NCBI GenBank assembly: GCA_013180625.2
Contig: SNVD02011532.1
Coordinates: 1 to 64,000, forward strand
DNA: 64,000 bases
Direction of reading: 5' to 3'
From: Boswellia sacra
Taxonomy: Eukaryota > Streptophyta > Magnoliopsida > Sapindales > Burseraceae
A program made the translations under genes and the position numbers. The notes under the pieces are model-generated. The model was not told where the DNA came from, ran no database searches, and was given only the letters and a program-made list of their open reading frames with translations. Position 1 is the first letter of the stretch. Each line of letters begins with the position of its first letter. Of the stretch, positions 37,481-50,145 are shown piece by piece.

Positions 37481-38112
37481 AGGGAGACGAGATAGAGAGA
37501 GAGAGAGAGTTTTGAGAGAGAGAAATTGTTCCCAAACCTTGGCTTAAGAAGTAACTCTCTTACAAGTGTCGCCATGCATGGTGGAGGAGTGACACCTCAT
37601 TGAATGCAAAGAAGCTGGTGATGACACCTGGAGCCATGAGACACTTGGAGGGCAAAGATCTCATTCAAGAGACACTTGAAGAGAAGTTTCTATAGAGCCT
37701 TGTGCCTCTAATATTTTATAAAATTTTATTGAACTTGGCAAATAATCATTGAAGTCATGGGGAGCAGTTCTTATTAAGTACTTTTTTTGACATTAACGAC
37801 TATGATTTAGTAACTTGTGTCATGCAATATCTTTGAAGGTGAAATTGGAAGTTGTATCCTTCGTCGATCAAACAAGACGCTTATTATGTAGTTATCTGGT
37901 CAACTAGAAATTCTCAATAATAGGAGTAATGACAAAGTCCTTGTCAACCAAACTAATAATGAAGGATCCACCATCCTAGGAGTTATGCGGCCATGCAAGA
38001 TAGAAGACTCGGTTATTCCAATTAAAGTACAAGAAAAAATTGTATGCCTTGGTGATGTGGCTTGAAAAATTAATTTTATTGGTTGTCCTAATTTTTCATC
38101 CAACTGTCACCC
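37481..38112. other. Spacer with (GA)n run
   Basis: A GA-rich microsatellite lies at about 37494-37523. No gene was recognised between it and the nested repeats at 38113. Confidence 0.5.
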
Positions 38113-38700
38113 GAGGTACTATTACCCGAATTCACCAAGGAAGGCAAAATGACATCAAAGGTACTCTTACCAAAATTCATCAGGATCGACGATTCGACGC
38201 CTGGGGTACTATTACCCGAATTCACCAAGCGAGGCAGACTAGCGCCCGAGGTACTTTTACCCAAATTCACCAGGAGCAACGGTCCAGCGCCCGAGGTACT
38301 ATTACCCGAATTTACCAAGAAAAATTTCTAGCACAACGTGTTAGGTCGACTAGGGCCTTTAATACTTTCTCCATTTAAAGTGCTAGAGTAATCATGAGCA
38401 CGTGATGCCTAAACTTGAAAGACGGACTGGCACCCGAGGTACTCTTACCGAAATTCACTAGAAGCGACGGTCTGACGCCCGAGGTACTATTATCCAAATT
38501 CACCAAGAAAAATTTCCAACACAATGTGTTAGGTCAACCAGGACCTTTACTTACTTTTTCCATTTAAAGTGCTAGAGCAATCATGGGCACGTGATGCCTA
38601 AACTTAAAAGGCAAACTAGCACCCACTATATTATTACCCAAATTCACTAGAAAAGGTGATCCCGGGCCTGAGGTACTATTGTCCAAATTCACCAGGAAAG
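38113..38700 (+). repeat. Nested tandem repeats: 45-bp units inside a ~188-bp higher-order unit
   Basis: The word GAGGTACTATTACCCGAATT, with small variation, starts at 38113, 38158, 38203, 38248 and 38293, exactly 45 bases apart. It returns at 38436 and 38481, and at about 38624 and 38670. The last three pairs are 188-189 bases apart, each pair followed by a block containing CCATTTAAAGTGCTAGAG and GCACGTGATGCCTAAACTT (the final copy is incomplete). Because 45 is a multiple of three, one frame reads a 15-residue repeat (GTITRIHQxRQ-like), but nothing else supports a gene. Confidence 0.92.
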
Positions 38701-40102
38701 ATTTTTAGCACAACATGATGGGTCAACCAAGATATTGGTTTATTTCCAAGTAAACTTCAGTGTCTAACCATCCACATCTATCAGCACCTTTTCAGTTCTC
38801 AATTCTATGTGCACAACATGTTTAGAATAAAGATATGCTACACATCAAGAATTAATCTCAACAACAGACTATTGACAATAGTCCCAAATCACTCGAAAAT
38901 GAGTATATAGTACATTACAGATGGATAGTGGAAATTTCAGTTAGTCCAAAGTAAATGACAAAAGAAATAGAAAGTATATTAATTCTTGCACAACATATAT
39001 AATAGACAGGATATTCTCTTGGTTGATCTGTAAACAAGCAAATAAATGAGAATAGATAAACATCCAAACAATTATCCTAATCTCTTAGACTATAGATATC
39101 AAAACCTTTATTTGAAAGCATTTTCAAACAGAGAAATAAACCTTACACTATCTTTTACTTTTTCCAAAAGACTAGAATGATAAGAAGTATTAGATCAAAA
39201 CTTCTATTTTTCTATTTCTTATTTGAGATTTCTCAGGAACCAAACATAGAAAAAACATTTATCAGGATGATTTTTTTAATAATGTAACAAAACAAGCAGC
39301 ACTCACTCCTCCATTAGCGAGTGTGATAACCAATCAAACATTCAAAAAATTAAAAAAAGTCAGCACCCATCCTTCGGTAGCAAACCCTTCTCTATTTATT
39401 AGCTTGGGCTTTGATTATATATATAATAATTATTTATAAAAACAGTTGAATAACCAATTTTTTTAGTTGAGGAATTTTATCAAACAAGTTGTATGCAAAC
39501 CAAAAACATGAGTGGATCATTCATTTGACTTGAAACGTCATGCGACAGAAGTACCCTAAGATATCTCTGCAAACGATGATGTTTCTGACTTCATCAAGCA
39601 ATCTCATGAACTACACACCCTGTTTTTGGATCCCATTTCCTCGTAGGCCCGAACAAACTCTCAAATACGGTCGCCATCATTCCCTCCATTGTTTTCAGCC
39701 TCTTCTTCACCATCTCCATCTGAAAACATTAGATGACATGGCAGAAAATTTAACAATTGACAAGAGAAAATCAAACTATTAGGGTTTCATTATTGCATTT
39801 TTGTTCAATGCAAACTGCGAATCATAGTGGATCGGCTTGGTGTTGAATGTCAGTCAAGCAGCATCCACCATCAATTGGGGTTTTTTCCTCCCTGCTTTCT
39901 TTGCCAAGCCGCCTTCGCCTTTTCCTCAGCGATCTACCTCATTTGAATTGGAAGGAACTAGGAGCAACCACTGGGAGGGTTGATTTGATTTTGACTCAGC
40001 TTAGTTTGATGAGATGAGATAGAAGGGGAGAGAGAAAAATCTCGTCATTTTTGTTGATGAAGAGAAATGGAATGGGACAGAGAAGCCAGCATGTTGGAGA
40101 AA
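38701..40102. other. Spacer without recognisable gene
   Basis: AT-rich. A GAGATTTCTCAGGAACCAAA word (39226) of the kind common near plant gene starts is present, and 39850-39950 is GC-richer. No intact or broken gene was recognised. Confidence 0.4.
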
Positions 40103-40215
40103 GGGAAATTTGAAAAAACAGCCCAAATTTAGGGGCTTGTTGAAAAAATAACCCATCCCTAAAAATTTGTAATCCATGGATTTTTGCACGATAAAATTTC
40201 ATAAAAGCTCTTATC
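40103..40215 (+). repeat. Left terminal inverted repeat of the MULE
   Basis: Begins GGGAAATTTGAAAAAACAG and ends at about CATAAAAGCTCTTA. Its counterpart is at 54931-55043. Confidence 0.85.
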
Positions 40216-40609
40216 CATTTAAATATTTTCATCCACGCTTCCCTCTTCCCATAAGAGACAAACCCAATAACTTTTCTTCGAAATGCTTCATGTTCGACCG
40301 GATAAAATCGAAAAGTGATAAAGGACAGCATTCAAAATCCAAAGAGGAAAGCAATTGCATTCACTCAAAAGCAGAAAATAGCCACAAAGCAGATTGTGGA
40401 GAGATGCAAATCAGATTATGAAGGAGGGAGAAAACGCAAAGCAAAGCATATGATGGATTGTGAACAATATATTGAACCCCATTTTCGGATTTGAAAGTAT
40501 CAAAATTAAAAATTCAATTTCTAGGAGTTTAGATTCATTTTGGAATGATTTGTTGTTTGGGTAGAGCTAGAAATGCTATAATTTGTGAGAGTATATAGTG
40601 TTGATGAAG

Positions 40610-41110
40610 ATTTGAGGTGTGTTGCTAGTGAAATGTTGGTTTTGGCTCGATGGTGTGAGGTTGAAGACGAAGCTCGACGCTCATCGTGCTTCGCTTGACA
40701 CAACAAAGAAGATATGTCGAGTGTTGGATTCTGTAAGCCGACACTTGACTTCGCTTCCCCGTCGTGTTGAGTGAAAAAAGTTGAGCATTGAGCATCATCG
40801 GGTTGTTAGCTTTTCACAGGGAGTGGCATATAGCTTGACACTCTCTGTCAAAGTATATTGTTGAGTGTCGAGGTTCAAGCCTCTCCTTTTGTAAATCTGA
40901 CAACTGACAACCTAGACCGCTCAATAATTCGTTCATATGTCGAGTGTCTAGTGATCGAGTGTTTGTTTTCGTCGTCAGTTTTTTGGTAACTCGACAACTA
41001 GACACTCGACACATGTACTAATTATCACGCTTCGAGCGTTGTCGACTTGCGTCAAGCGTTTTGGCATATTTGTTGTTTTTGCACTTGAGTGTTGAGCCTT
41101 ATCAAGATTT
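40610..41110. repeat. Left subterminal TCGAGTGT-type repeats of the MULE
   Basis: Many short words of the type TCGAGTGT, CGACACTCGAC and TTGAGTGTCGAG in both orientations. Two ~32-base copies around TCGAGCGTTTTGGCATATTTG... occur near 41052 and 41113. The same words occur only at the other end of the element (54380-54620), so they may bind the transposase or fold. Confidence 0.75.
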
Positions 41111-41552
41111 GTCGAGCGTTTTGGCATATTTGTTGTTTTTGCAACTTTTTTGCAATATAATTTGGTTGAATATAAGTTGTTTTGTTTTGTATTTTGTAGG
41201 TCTAAATGGCAAACAGTCACGGCCTTACATTCGACCTTAAAACTCCATACGATGATCACTGCCACACGGTAATTACAAATTTGGCCAATTTAAAGTGTAT
41301 ACGGTGGGTTCGTGAAAAGTTAAATGATCATCAAAAAGATATGTTTAGGAACACATGTTTCGGACACATGTTGGATATCCACCATCTTAACTTTTCATCA
41401 CAATTGGTACACCATGTGCTATTAAGAAAAATGGAGACTCATGGCTTCGATGACAAGAAGTGGTTTGTAATACAAGGTATCACCCATATTCCTATGTATA
41501 TTATAAATTGTCATAAAAAATGTTGTCATCCTACATTATTCTTAACGATATA

Positions 41553-42962
41553 TGATGCATTCGAAACTAGCAAGTATACTAGTTGCACAAGTAATAAAGT
41601 GATGAGTAAGATATCATTTCCACGAGGATTGATTCTAATTGAATTTGTTATTTTCTAGCAACAATAAACTAAATAAGGGGTTTTGTTGATTGATTAACTA
41701 AACTCAATACGAAAGCAAATAAAGAATGATACAATGCAAAGTTAAATCAATTGAGAATTACACAATGAAAGAAATCTAGTTAAGGGATCATTCTCTACCA
41801 CAAGATATGGATTTTCGAATTAATCATAGAATTGTCATCCAATTACACCATTGAAATTATCAACCGTAGATAAAAACAAGCTCTGTTATCCCAATCTTTC
41901 CTTACTTTGTTGTTAAATAAAACAGGCTCTTTATTTAATCTCTATCCATTAAACAACCTAGAACAAGCTCTCTAAATTTAATTCAATGGATGCATTACGA
42001 TAAGAAAGATAGGTTGATCTAAGCAATAAACACACAAGCTCGGATTATTTAACTTAGGTTGTATTCTCCAATTGCAATCTCTGATCACAATTTTGCTACT
42101 AAGGATTAGAAATTCAAGACAATTACGGATCAAGATTTCTACTCTAGCAATAGACAACAACCAGATTATATTCAGTTGGCCATTCCAAATACAATCAGCA
42201 AGCAATCATAAGCATTAGATATGGGAAAATACAAGCAACTTCAATTAGAGAATTGGATAACAACTTCTTACACAATCAACTCACAAAACCATATCAAGGG
42301 CTTTGAAATCACCCTCAACCAATTCAGATTCAGTTACACATGTTCAAAAACGTCTTAAATACAATACAATACATAAAAATTTCAAAAGATGAAAGGGAAA
42401 TGATAAACTTAGCAAATCTGATGAAATCTCTTAGGATTTGTAGTTCTTCCTCTTTCCAAGCCTTCAATCTCCTTCAAGAACTCCAAGAGATGAGAGAAAT
42501 CCAAAGATGCAGCCTCTAACACGTTCTCCCCTCTTCAAGTTATGAAAATAAAACCCTAAAATGTGTTTAAATACTCTGCTACATTAACCTGCTACAGTGT
42601 CCCGTATTATACATGCTACAGTGATGTGTGGAATTACATTTCTACACTTCTCACACTGTTTTGATTACAACTTTTGGTACACTGAATGGATTCATAAACC
42701 GTAAATTTCTCCAAAAATAGACTTCGAGAGCTTTCAACGGTATATATATGTCATCGGTTTCATTGTATATCAATACAATTAAATCCGAGAAGATGGTTGA
42801 CTAGCAGAGGTGAAAATGAAGGGTTTTACTCCATTTTTGTGCAAGTTGCTCCAAAACTCCTACAAACATCAAAACCACACAAAAACATAAAAATACCAAG
42901 GAATATAGCAAAGAAACATAGACGAATTGATATGAAAGTAATACATAAATAAACACCTATCA
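41553..42962 (-). mobile_element. Solo LTR, family A, inserted in the MULE protease gene (target duplication ATATA)
   Basis: 1410 bp. The + strand shows TGATGCATTCGAAAC at the left and AAATAAACACCTATCA at the right, the reverse of the LTR at 3277. Flanks are ATATA at 41548-41552 and 42963-42967. No internal sequence is attached. It interrupts the DUF1985 reading, so it is younger than the MULE insertion or at least than the gene. Confidence 0.93.
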
Positions 42963-45499
42963 ATATATCTTTGTTCTCAATGTACGAAGCGTTATACACT
43001 TTTCAAGATATGAGTTTAGTATTATGACTCGATTAAAGTTTGCTTCGAAGATGTTGAGCACTCCTGACAACCATGGCAAGTGCAGATTGCTAGATACGTA
43101 TTTTGGGATGAAGCAAATTTCTTTGAACCAATTTTATAAAAAGTTGGGGAAATTAAATGTTTCTCGTATCCCAGATGACAACGTGGTGAAGCTAGCATTG
43201 TATTATGTGCTTGAGCCTTTTTTTCTCGCACGGGAAAGGCATCGGTTCACTTCCATTAAGTGGTTGAACTTTGTGCACACACTAGACAGATTCAATGACT
43301 ATCCATGGGGTACTGAGTCTTATAAGATGACCATCTAGGACATGAAGAAAGCTGTAGCTGGGAGGTTAGAAAAATATAGGGCAAGGAAGCAATCGAAAGA
43401 GGAGCATGAGGGTGAGAAGTATAACTTGGGATGTTGCTCTTATGCTATTTAGGTAATTAAATTTTAGTATTTTTGCATTATAATTTGTTGGCTTTACGCT
43501 AAACCTATTAATTATAAGAACATTGCACTAAATCTTGATTATTTGTTGACAGATTTGGTTGTATGAGGTAGTTCCATATGTTGACCCCAACATATGGCAT
43601 TCTCAGTGAGACGTTTGCCCATAAGATTCCTTAGTTGTTGAAGTGGCATAACACAAAGGTCTCGAGCGAAGAGGTGTTGGAGCAAGATTGTTTATACATT
43701 CAGAGGTGGTAAGTCCAAAACCCAGTAATTTTGTAGCAAAATAGAATAAAAATGAAACAAAATCAATCTTTTGAATTGATGTCAAACTTATATTTGAATG
43801 TGTCGCAGGCCTGACCACTTGTCATATTAGAGTTGACAGAAGCTGAGGCTATACGAAGTGGTTAACTAGATTGAAGCAGGTGTTCAGGAGGCGTAAGGTT
43901 GCATACGTGTAGTGGGCGTTGACCGAGGATGCTTCGTTACACGCAAAGGAGCAAGTTGAGGACATCGAGTAGGGATGAACACCTGTTCCACCTCCGGATG
44001 TCTCGAAGGGAGTGGCATATTTTCAGCCACATGAGTGTGGATCTAGTATGTCATCAGGAGATACAAAAGCCGATCCTAATGCCTCCGCTATGGGCCATAT
44101 TGAAGATAGGGCTTCAATATCCTTCTCCTATGGGTCGATCACCCTCGATGGCTAGCTCACCTCCTAGTTGAGAGCCTTCTTCGATGCCTGGGGCTTCGTT
44201 GCTTCCTCAGGCCATTGCACCCAGTTTCCACTTCTCGCACAGTAGTCACTCAGACTAGGTAAATGTCTCTATGTTGTCCACATAAATTTTAATGAATTTT
44301 TTTGTCAAATACTAAAACTTCAAGTTTATTGAAGGAGCGACACCAAGAGGAGGATTTCAGGACCACTGTCTTATGCGAGTTGGTTGATCTTCATGAAGAG
44401 GTCAAATTAGTCCAGAAGGAGAATGTGTTGATGTAAGAGGAGATCAAACTACTTTAACATGCAGTGACATTATTGGGAGGTCACTTCTGTTATATGGATA
44501 TGGTATTGACACTTTCCATCCCTCGTCTTTTTGTTCCACTCATCTTTTAAATCTTGATGGTCACGTAGAAATAATGGAATTCGATGTTTGTTTGTTTGAT
44601 GTCTTTCTTGTCTTCTACAGGATGAGGAAACTGAAGAGGATGAACCACTTCCACGGTAGGACAAGCCTGAGGATGATCCGACTCAGTAAAGTCTCCAAGT
44701 CCTTGAGGGTGCCCCTCCCCCCATCCCCCCAAAAGATTTTGTCTCCTGACAAGGCCGTCAATTATTCCTGATGAAACATAAGCGGAGTCCCTTTGTTAAA
44801 CCCCCAGGAAGAAAGAGAGTGAAGCTTATGATGCAAGCTCTAGTTGAGGCTGATGTATCTCCAATTTTGAGGGGCACTGATGAGTTAATGACTCCATGCA
44901 CCGTCATTCAGACTGATGCTGCCGTTGTACCAGCCAATATGCCACAGATCCAACGACATTGTTTGACCTACTTGCTCTTATTTCAGACATGGAGGCCGAG
45001 TCTTTGACACATGGATGTTTGAAGGATCAGGTCATGTTGACCTCGGGGTTATCGATGCTGATAAATAGTTCTTCTGGATCTTGACTACTATGACAAAATG
45101 GCTTGCATCGGAGGTTTGATTAATTCCCAACCTCATTAAATATTAGGCATCTTTACATATTATGCTAACTTGTCCCACAATGTAGCACATCGATGTCCAT
45201 CTCTGGATGTTACGGTGGAAGGTAGTGGATATAAGCCTCGATGTGGTTGAGAGATCGACTTTCTTGGAACTGCATTTTGGGCAAGGTTTCTTCTTCACTT
45301 TAAGAATTCATACAATTAGTTGTTAAACATTTGTTATCCTAACACCTTCTACAATTACTCAGTTCAAGGTCTAAGGGCTATGGCAGCGGTACCAGCGTGA
45401 ATCGAATGAGATCAACTAGGATAATGAGCCCAAGGTTGTGAACTACATGGATGGATAGAGTCCGCTCTTTGGCCAATCATCACTACAAGAAAAATGGCC

Positions 45500-45780
45500 A
45501 TATTTGGCGGTCTTTGACCGTCAAATATGTATATATTTGGCGGTCTTAAAAACGCCACCAATGGCACCGCCAAATATAGTCAATTTGACAATATTTGACG
45601 GTCGGTCAAAGTGACAAATATGCATATAACCATACTTGCCGGTCAAAAGACTGCCAAGTATGATAGGGTAAAAATTTAAAAAAAAAAATATACTTGGCGG
45701 TCTTTTGACCGCCAAGTATAATAGTTTTAGAAATTAAAAAAAAATACTTGGCAATTTTTTACCGCCAAGTATTTAAAAAA
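45500..45780. repeat. Subterminal inverted repeats of the CACTA element
   Basis: Words such as TTTGGCGGTC, CTTGGCGGTC and their complements occur about ten times. The perfect palindrome at 45689-45720 (arms TATACTTGGCGGTC, loop TTTT) is the strongest. In En/Spm elements such arrays bind the element's TNPA-like protein; that role here is an inference. Confidence 0.8.
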
Positions 45781-46407
45781 ATTAATATATATAATAAATA
45801 TTTTAAAATTTTAATAAATTCATAATATATATATAATAAGTATTTTAAAAATTTTAATAAATTCATAATATATATATATATATATACATATATAAGAAAA
45901 TTGCCTTTATTGTATTAAATTGCCTATTGTCAATATTGCACAGTACATTCCATGGTAATCTTGGCCCTTATGACTCCTCCTGGAAAATCAATTAATTAAT
46001 ACATCCATTAATACGTGGATTTATAAAAGCTATAATATAAACAAGGGATGCCGATAGGCAAGAAACAAAAAAGAGTATTTAGTGCTCACCCATAAACCAT
46101 TGATGGGATCAAGTCAAGTTTAGTTTGAGATTCGATTATTGGATCAAAACGATCCTAAAGCAGGAAAAAAAAATCCATTCGTGTGTGGCCAAACATCTTC
46201 TTAAGTAGAGACGAAATTAGAGAGACATTATATTCAAGGACCTAGAGGGGCTCCCAAAATGATAAAACACTTGAACCAGAGGTTTAATGAAACTCTTCAA
46301 TAGTTCCATGCACCATAATAAAGTACACACAACATCTTCATACGTTGAAACCAACTTCATGCCATTTAACCAGGCAATTACTTCAGTGTAACAAAACAAA
46401 TACTCAC

Positions 46408-48807
46408 ATGGAAGATTGAAACTGCCTTGGAAAGCAACACTCTAGTACCATCAGCAGCATCCATTTTCTTCCCTCTCAGAACCCTCCATCTAACATCAAC
46501 ACCAGGCACACTATCTGAACCACTTTCTACATTCTTCTGTTTTATGACATTTAGAGAAGCTTCTGGAAGCTTTTCCTCCCCCCGATCGACCAACTTCTGC
46601 AAGGCCGAATTGATTCTTTTGCAATCTGCACAACAGAGCCACTTTCCTTTTGGCAATTCCTGTAATAGAAAGGATGTCATGACTTAAAACAAAATGTTAA
46701 ATTTCAAGAAACAAAATGCATAGTAAGAAACAGAATATTAGGGCACCTTAAGGTCTTCCATTCCATGATCCTTTAGACAGCCAACGTGATATTCCCTCTC
46801 ACACTGGACAAATTTAAGATACTACTTTGAGCATTTAAAAAACAAAATTTCAAAGGTGAATATGTTATTGAAACTCAAATAAAAATAATTACAAGAAAAA
46901 AGAACCCGATCACAAAGTATAACGGTGCGCCGACCAAATCTTGACTTGCAAAAATCACGTCCCCTGAGAAAATAAAGAACATTCAGAAAAAAGATATGAA
47001 AAAGGAAAAGAAAAGGTAAGCAAGAGATTGACATGACAACTTGGACAGAACAGTGGAAAAGGAAAAATTCACCAAAGAAAAAATGTGGCCAAAAGCAAGA
47101 AAAAGAACATAATTTGCACATTCTAGACTTGCAGGAATATGGAACTAACCTGCACAAGACACAACCACCTAATTCAATCTCTGAAGTTTCAACAATACGA
47201 ATGCACCGGTTTGTTATCTGTTCTATAGGATCAACCCCTGGAACCCTTCCGGCCGCTATTGCATTGGCATTATGCGCCACAAATTTTTCCTTTTGGAATG
47301 TATTCTGGCAATATCTGCAGTACCAAGCACCAGTAGGTATCCTCGGTAAAGAGACACAATCTGCAATTGGTCAACGCAATGACAAGCATCAATCATCTCA
47401 AGTAGATAATGGGAAAACAATTGACAGCATATATCTAAATAAAACGCATATAAATTAAACCAAAAACAAAAAACCTACAATGTTGTTCAACCAAAACAGT
47501 TTCAAAGGAACCCGAAAATTCACAGCCCCTAATTGTTCCATTAGTTAGTTTCATATGCAAATTACATACGAGAAGTCCAGGATACAAAACTAGCATAAAT
47601 ATAAAATGTTTTTAACTGATAAACATGAAATAAGTAGAAGAAATTTAAGATTTATAAATAGATAGACTAAAACGTCCTTGTGTGGTCATCATAGTTATGA
47701 AAAATTGAACATTCAAAATAAAACTATAGGTAATTTTGATTAATGGATGAGTAACAACCATTACAGTAAACAGTAATTAAAAATCAAAGTGCATATGCAA
47801 ATAAACATAAAAGTTTAAGGTTGCCTTTTTCACAAATATATACACAGGTACATATATTTGAGAAAAGACTTTTTGTACCAATCTGTCCCGTAAATACATA
47901 CTATAAGTCATCCGATTCCAAATGTAGATCAATCATGCAGCCAATTTTAAAAAATTGTTACAGAATAACTGTTAAACTCAGGAATATCATTTATTAGCAA
48001 TGCCATCACATCTCTATTCACTCAATGGCTATTTTTCTAATTACCACTTTCACACTCAATATATATTAACAGTCAGAGTCCTTTCTTCTTGACAGTTATC
48101 TTACAATCTAACTTCTTTAAAAAATTTAATTTAAAAAACAAATAAAAAAATAAAAGAAGTTAAAGAGAAGAGGTAAACAAAGAGAAGCTGAGAAGGCAAC
48201 CTTCACATTTCTGAACACAAAGTCATAATTAAGAGCTTTGACACATAAGAATAGAAAGAATCTACATAATGAAATTCATGTAAAATTAAAAGAGAAGTTA
48301 CAGATTCACCTATGTGAAAAGCCCTTGGACACGAATAACAACACAACAAATTCCCTCCATCCATACAGATGCCACAAAGGTCATCATTCTCCTTAGTAGA
48401 GAATCTTCGTTCTCTGGATAGTTTTATGGACAATTCATGAAGAGAGACTCCATTCGCTGTGTAGATGTGTTGAAAGCTATCAAAATGAAAGAAGACCTAA
48501 TTAAATAACAATAAAAGGAAAATAGACATTCAAATTGAGAAAATAAATCAAATGGAAATTTTCCAATTTCTCTCCCCAAAAAATCAAGTGGACATGTCCA
48601 TACATCTTGCAATATAAATCATGCCATTTGAAAGAAGAGTACAATATTTTGTAAGTCTTATAATTCATTATTTCAAGTCAATTAGAGGACCACCATGAAT
48701 AAAAGACTATATCATCTAATTCTGGTGACATAAACATTCTAGACAAACACTCACGGTTTACGTCGACTAGCCCAACCGGCATGTGCTTCAAATTGTGAGG
48801 GGCTGAT
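46408..48807 (-). pseudogene. Captured fragment of a PHD-finger/acyl-CoA N-acyltransferase (IDM1-like) gene, six exons
   Basis: Reads right to left with GT-AG borders. Exons: 48807-48755 (PSQFEAHAGWASRRKP, part of the TPL-binding/Jas-like domain), 48476-48310 (HIYTANGVSLHELSIKL; PHD finger NDDLCGICMDGGNLLCC), 47360-47150 (GAWYCRYCQN, HNANAIAAGRVPGVDPIEQI), 46963-46906 (RDFCKSRFGRRTVILCD), 46803-46747 (CEREYHVGCLKDHGMEDLK) and 46659-46408 (ELPKGKWLCC, VDVRWRVL, LLSKAVSIF). Phases agree where I joined exons, and no stop lies inside them. The donor after CDR (46905) starts GTTC, and one PHD Cys/Asp-rich position reads Tyr (CCYSC). The N-terminal exons and the C-terminal acetyltransferase domain are missing. 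Host relatives act on chromatin in the nucleus; this copy is a transposon-borne fragment. Confidence 0.92.
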
Positions 48808-48979
48808 CTGCTCATTAAATGAAAAGAAAATCAAGCCAAAAAATAAAAAAGAAAAAGCAGCCTTTATTGTATTAAATTGCCTATTGTGTCTTCCCCTCTA
48901 CGCAAATAATATACATATATAAGAATCAAATTTAACTTGGTATCATACATAAACTTTCATAACCTAGTGACATTAAAAT

Positions 48980-50145
48980 CGATTTTTTGCCTAATAGTTG
49001 AGATATCGATCGTGAAAAGAAAAAAAAAACTGAAGCTTATGAAAGGATCTTCAACTCAAACCTCTTGTAAATTTTTCAATTTCATCTGAATTCAGGTACT
49101 TCTGAATCATCAAATGAAGCTTCAAACTTTGTCTCCATGACAAAAATTTGAAAATAAACAAGAATCGAGCTTAACTGACTAGTAGCAGCATCCTAAGTTA
49201 CGTTACCTTTTCTCGAGAAAAGAAAAAAATAAGGGAGCTGTGCATTGACCACAAATTTGAATGACATAACAAGTGGAATTCTAGCATATGACCTCGCTGC
49301 TTTAGCATAGGCAAAAAAGTTTATTGAACTGTATATGCCTAGGAACTCACTACTAACAAATAGGCAGTTCAAGAGGAAAGGTTCCTCTGGCTTGTTAATG
49401 GGGCACATCCATTTGAGGTCCAGGAAACTGATCAGTTACAAGTATAACCTGCAAAATCCAAACATCAACATTTCACTAAAATATGCACATTTTTTAATCT
49501 AAAATAAATCAAAAGTCTAACTTGTATAACCAGAAGCCATTTGTACAACTAATAAGAACATGCCATCGTAGTAATCAAGAAAACTAATTAAAATATATCA
49601 GATTGCTCTTGAATCGATTTCGCAAAACCTTTCACTTTCTCAACTGCACTTGATGGGGGGAAGAAAACAATTTTTTAAATTGAAACGACTAAAATAGAAA
49701 ATTGGACAGGATCTGAAACCCTACCCCATTGTCCTTCACCCTTGCCTTTTTCCTAGTCGTGTTCATACAAGACACCGCCGGTCTGCCAAGAGAAGAAATT
49801 CTTCATTTCCCGTCATTTCCTGTGATTTCTCGGCGACCAAACACAAACAAAAGAAAACAAAATCAACTACCACTAAACCAAAAGCAATCAATCGAAAAAT
49901 CGCAACAAACAGCACTCACCTGAGCGATATTAAGATTCTCGACAAAATCAAAGTTTGGCAACTCGAAACCATCAAATGAGGGGAGCAAAACCAGTGAAGA
50001 TTTCTGGACTGAAGAAGACAAGACGAAGAGAGCTCCCCCACTGAAACCATGACGAACCCTAGCTGTTTTGGAGCAAAGTAGCGGCTGTGAAAGGGCTAAA
50101 ACTTGAAGAGAAGAGAAGAGAAAATGATTTTAGGGTTAAGAGATT
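48980..50145 (-). other. Second, unidentified gene-like segment inside the CACTA element
   Basis: On the minus strand, 50140-49921 resembles a first exon. A CT-rich leader (TTCTCTTCTCTTCTCTTC) is followed by GGGTTCGTCATGG and an open stretch containing FDGFELPNFDFVENLNIAQ, ending at a CTCAG|GTGAGTGC donor (49921/49920). A TTTTGCAG acceptor near 49448 precedes an 18-codon open stretch (VILVTDQFPGPQMDVPH). Near 49140-49060 a further open segment reads QSLKLHLMIQKYLNSDEIEK. These could be the 5' end of the captured PHD gene or of another host gene. I do not recognise them. Confidence 0.4.

Noticed and set aside
38040..38378. 112-residue open frame over the 45-bp repeats
   Set aside because: Explained by a repeat length divisible by three; no flanking exon or promoter support.
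38113..38700. Direct repeats with spacers, considered as a CRISPR array
   Set aside because: Units are contiguous or share the same spacer, and the window is plant nuclear DNA.
46217..46399. Minus-strand open frame after the last PHD exon, considered as a seventh captured exon
   Set aside because: No similarity to the acetyltransferase part expected next and no clear acceptor; may be unrelated sequence.
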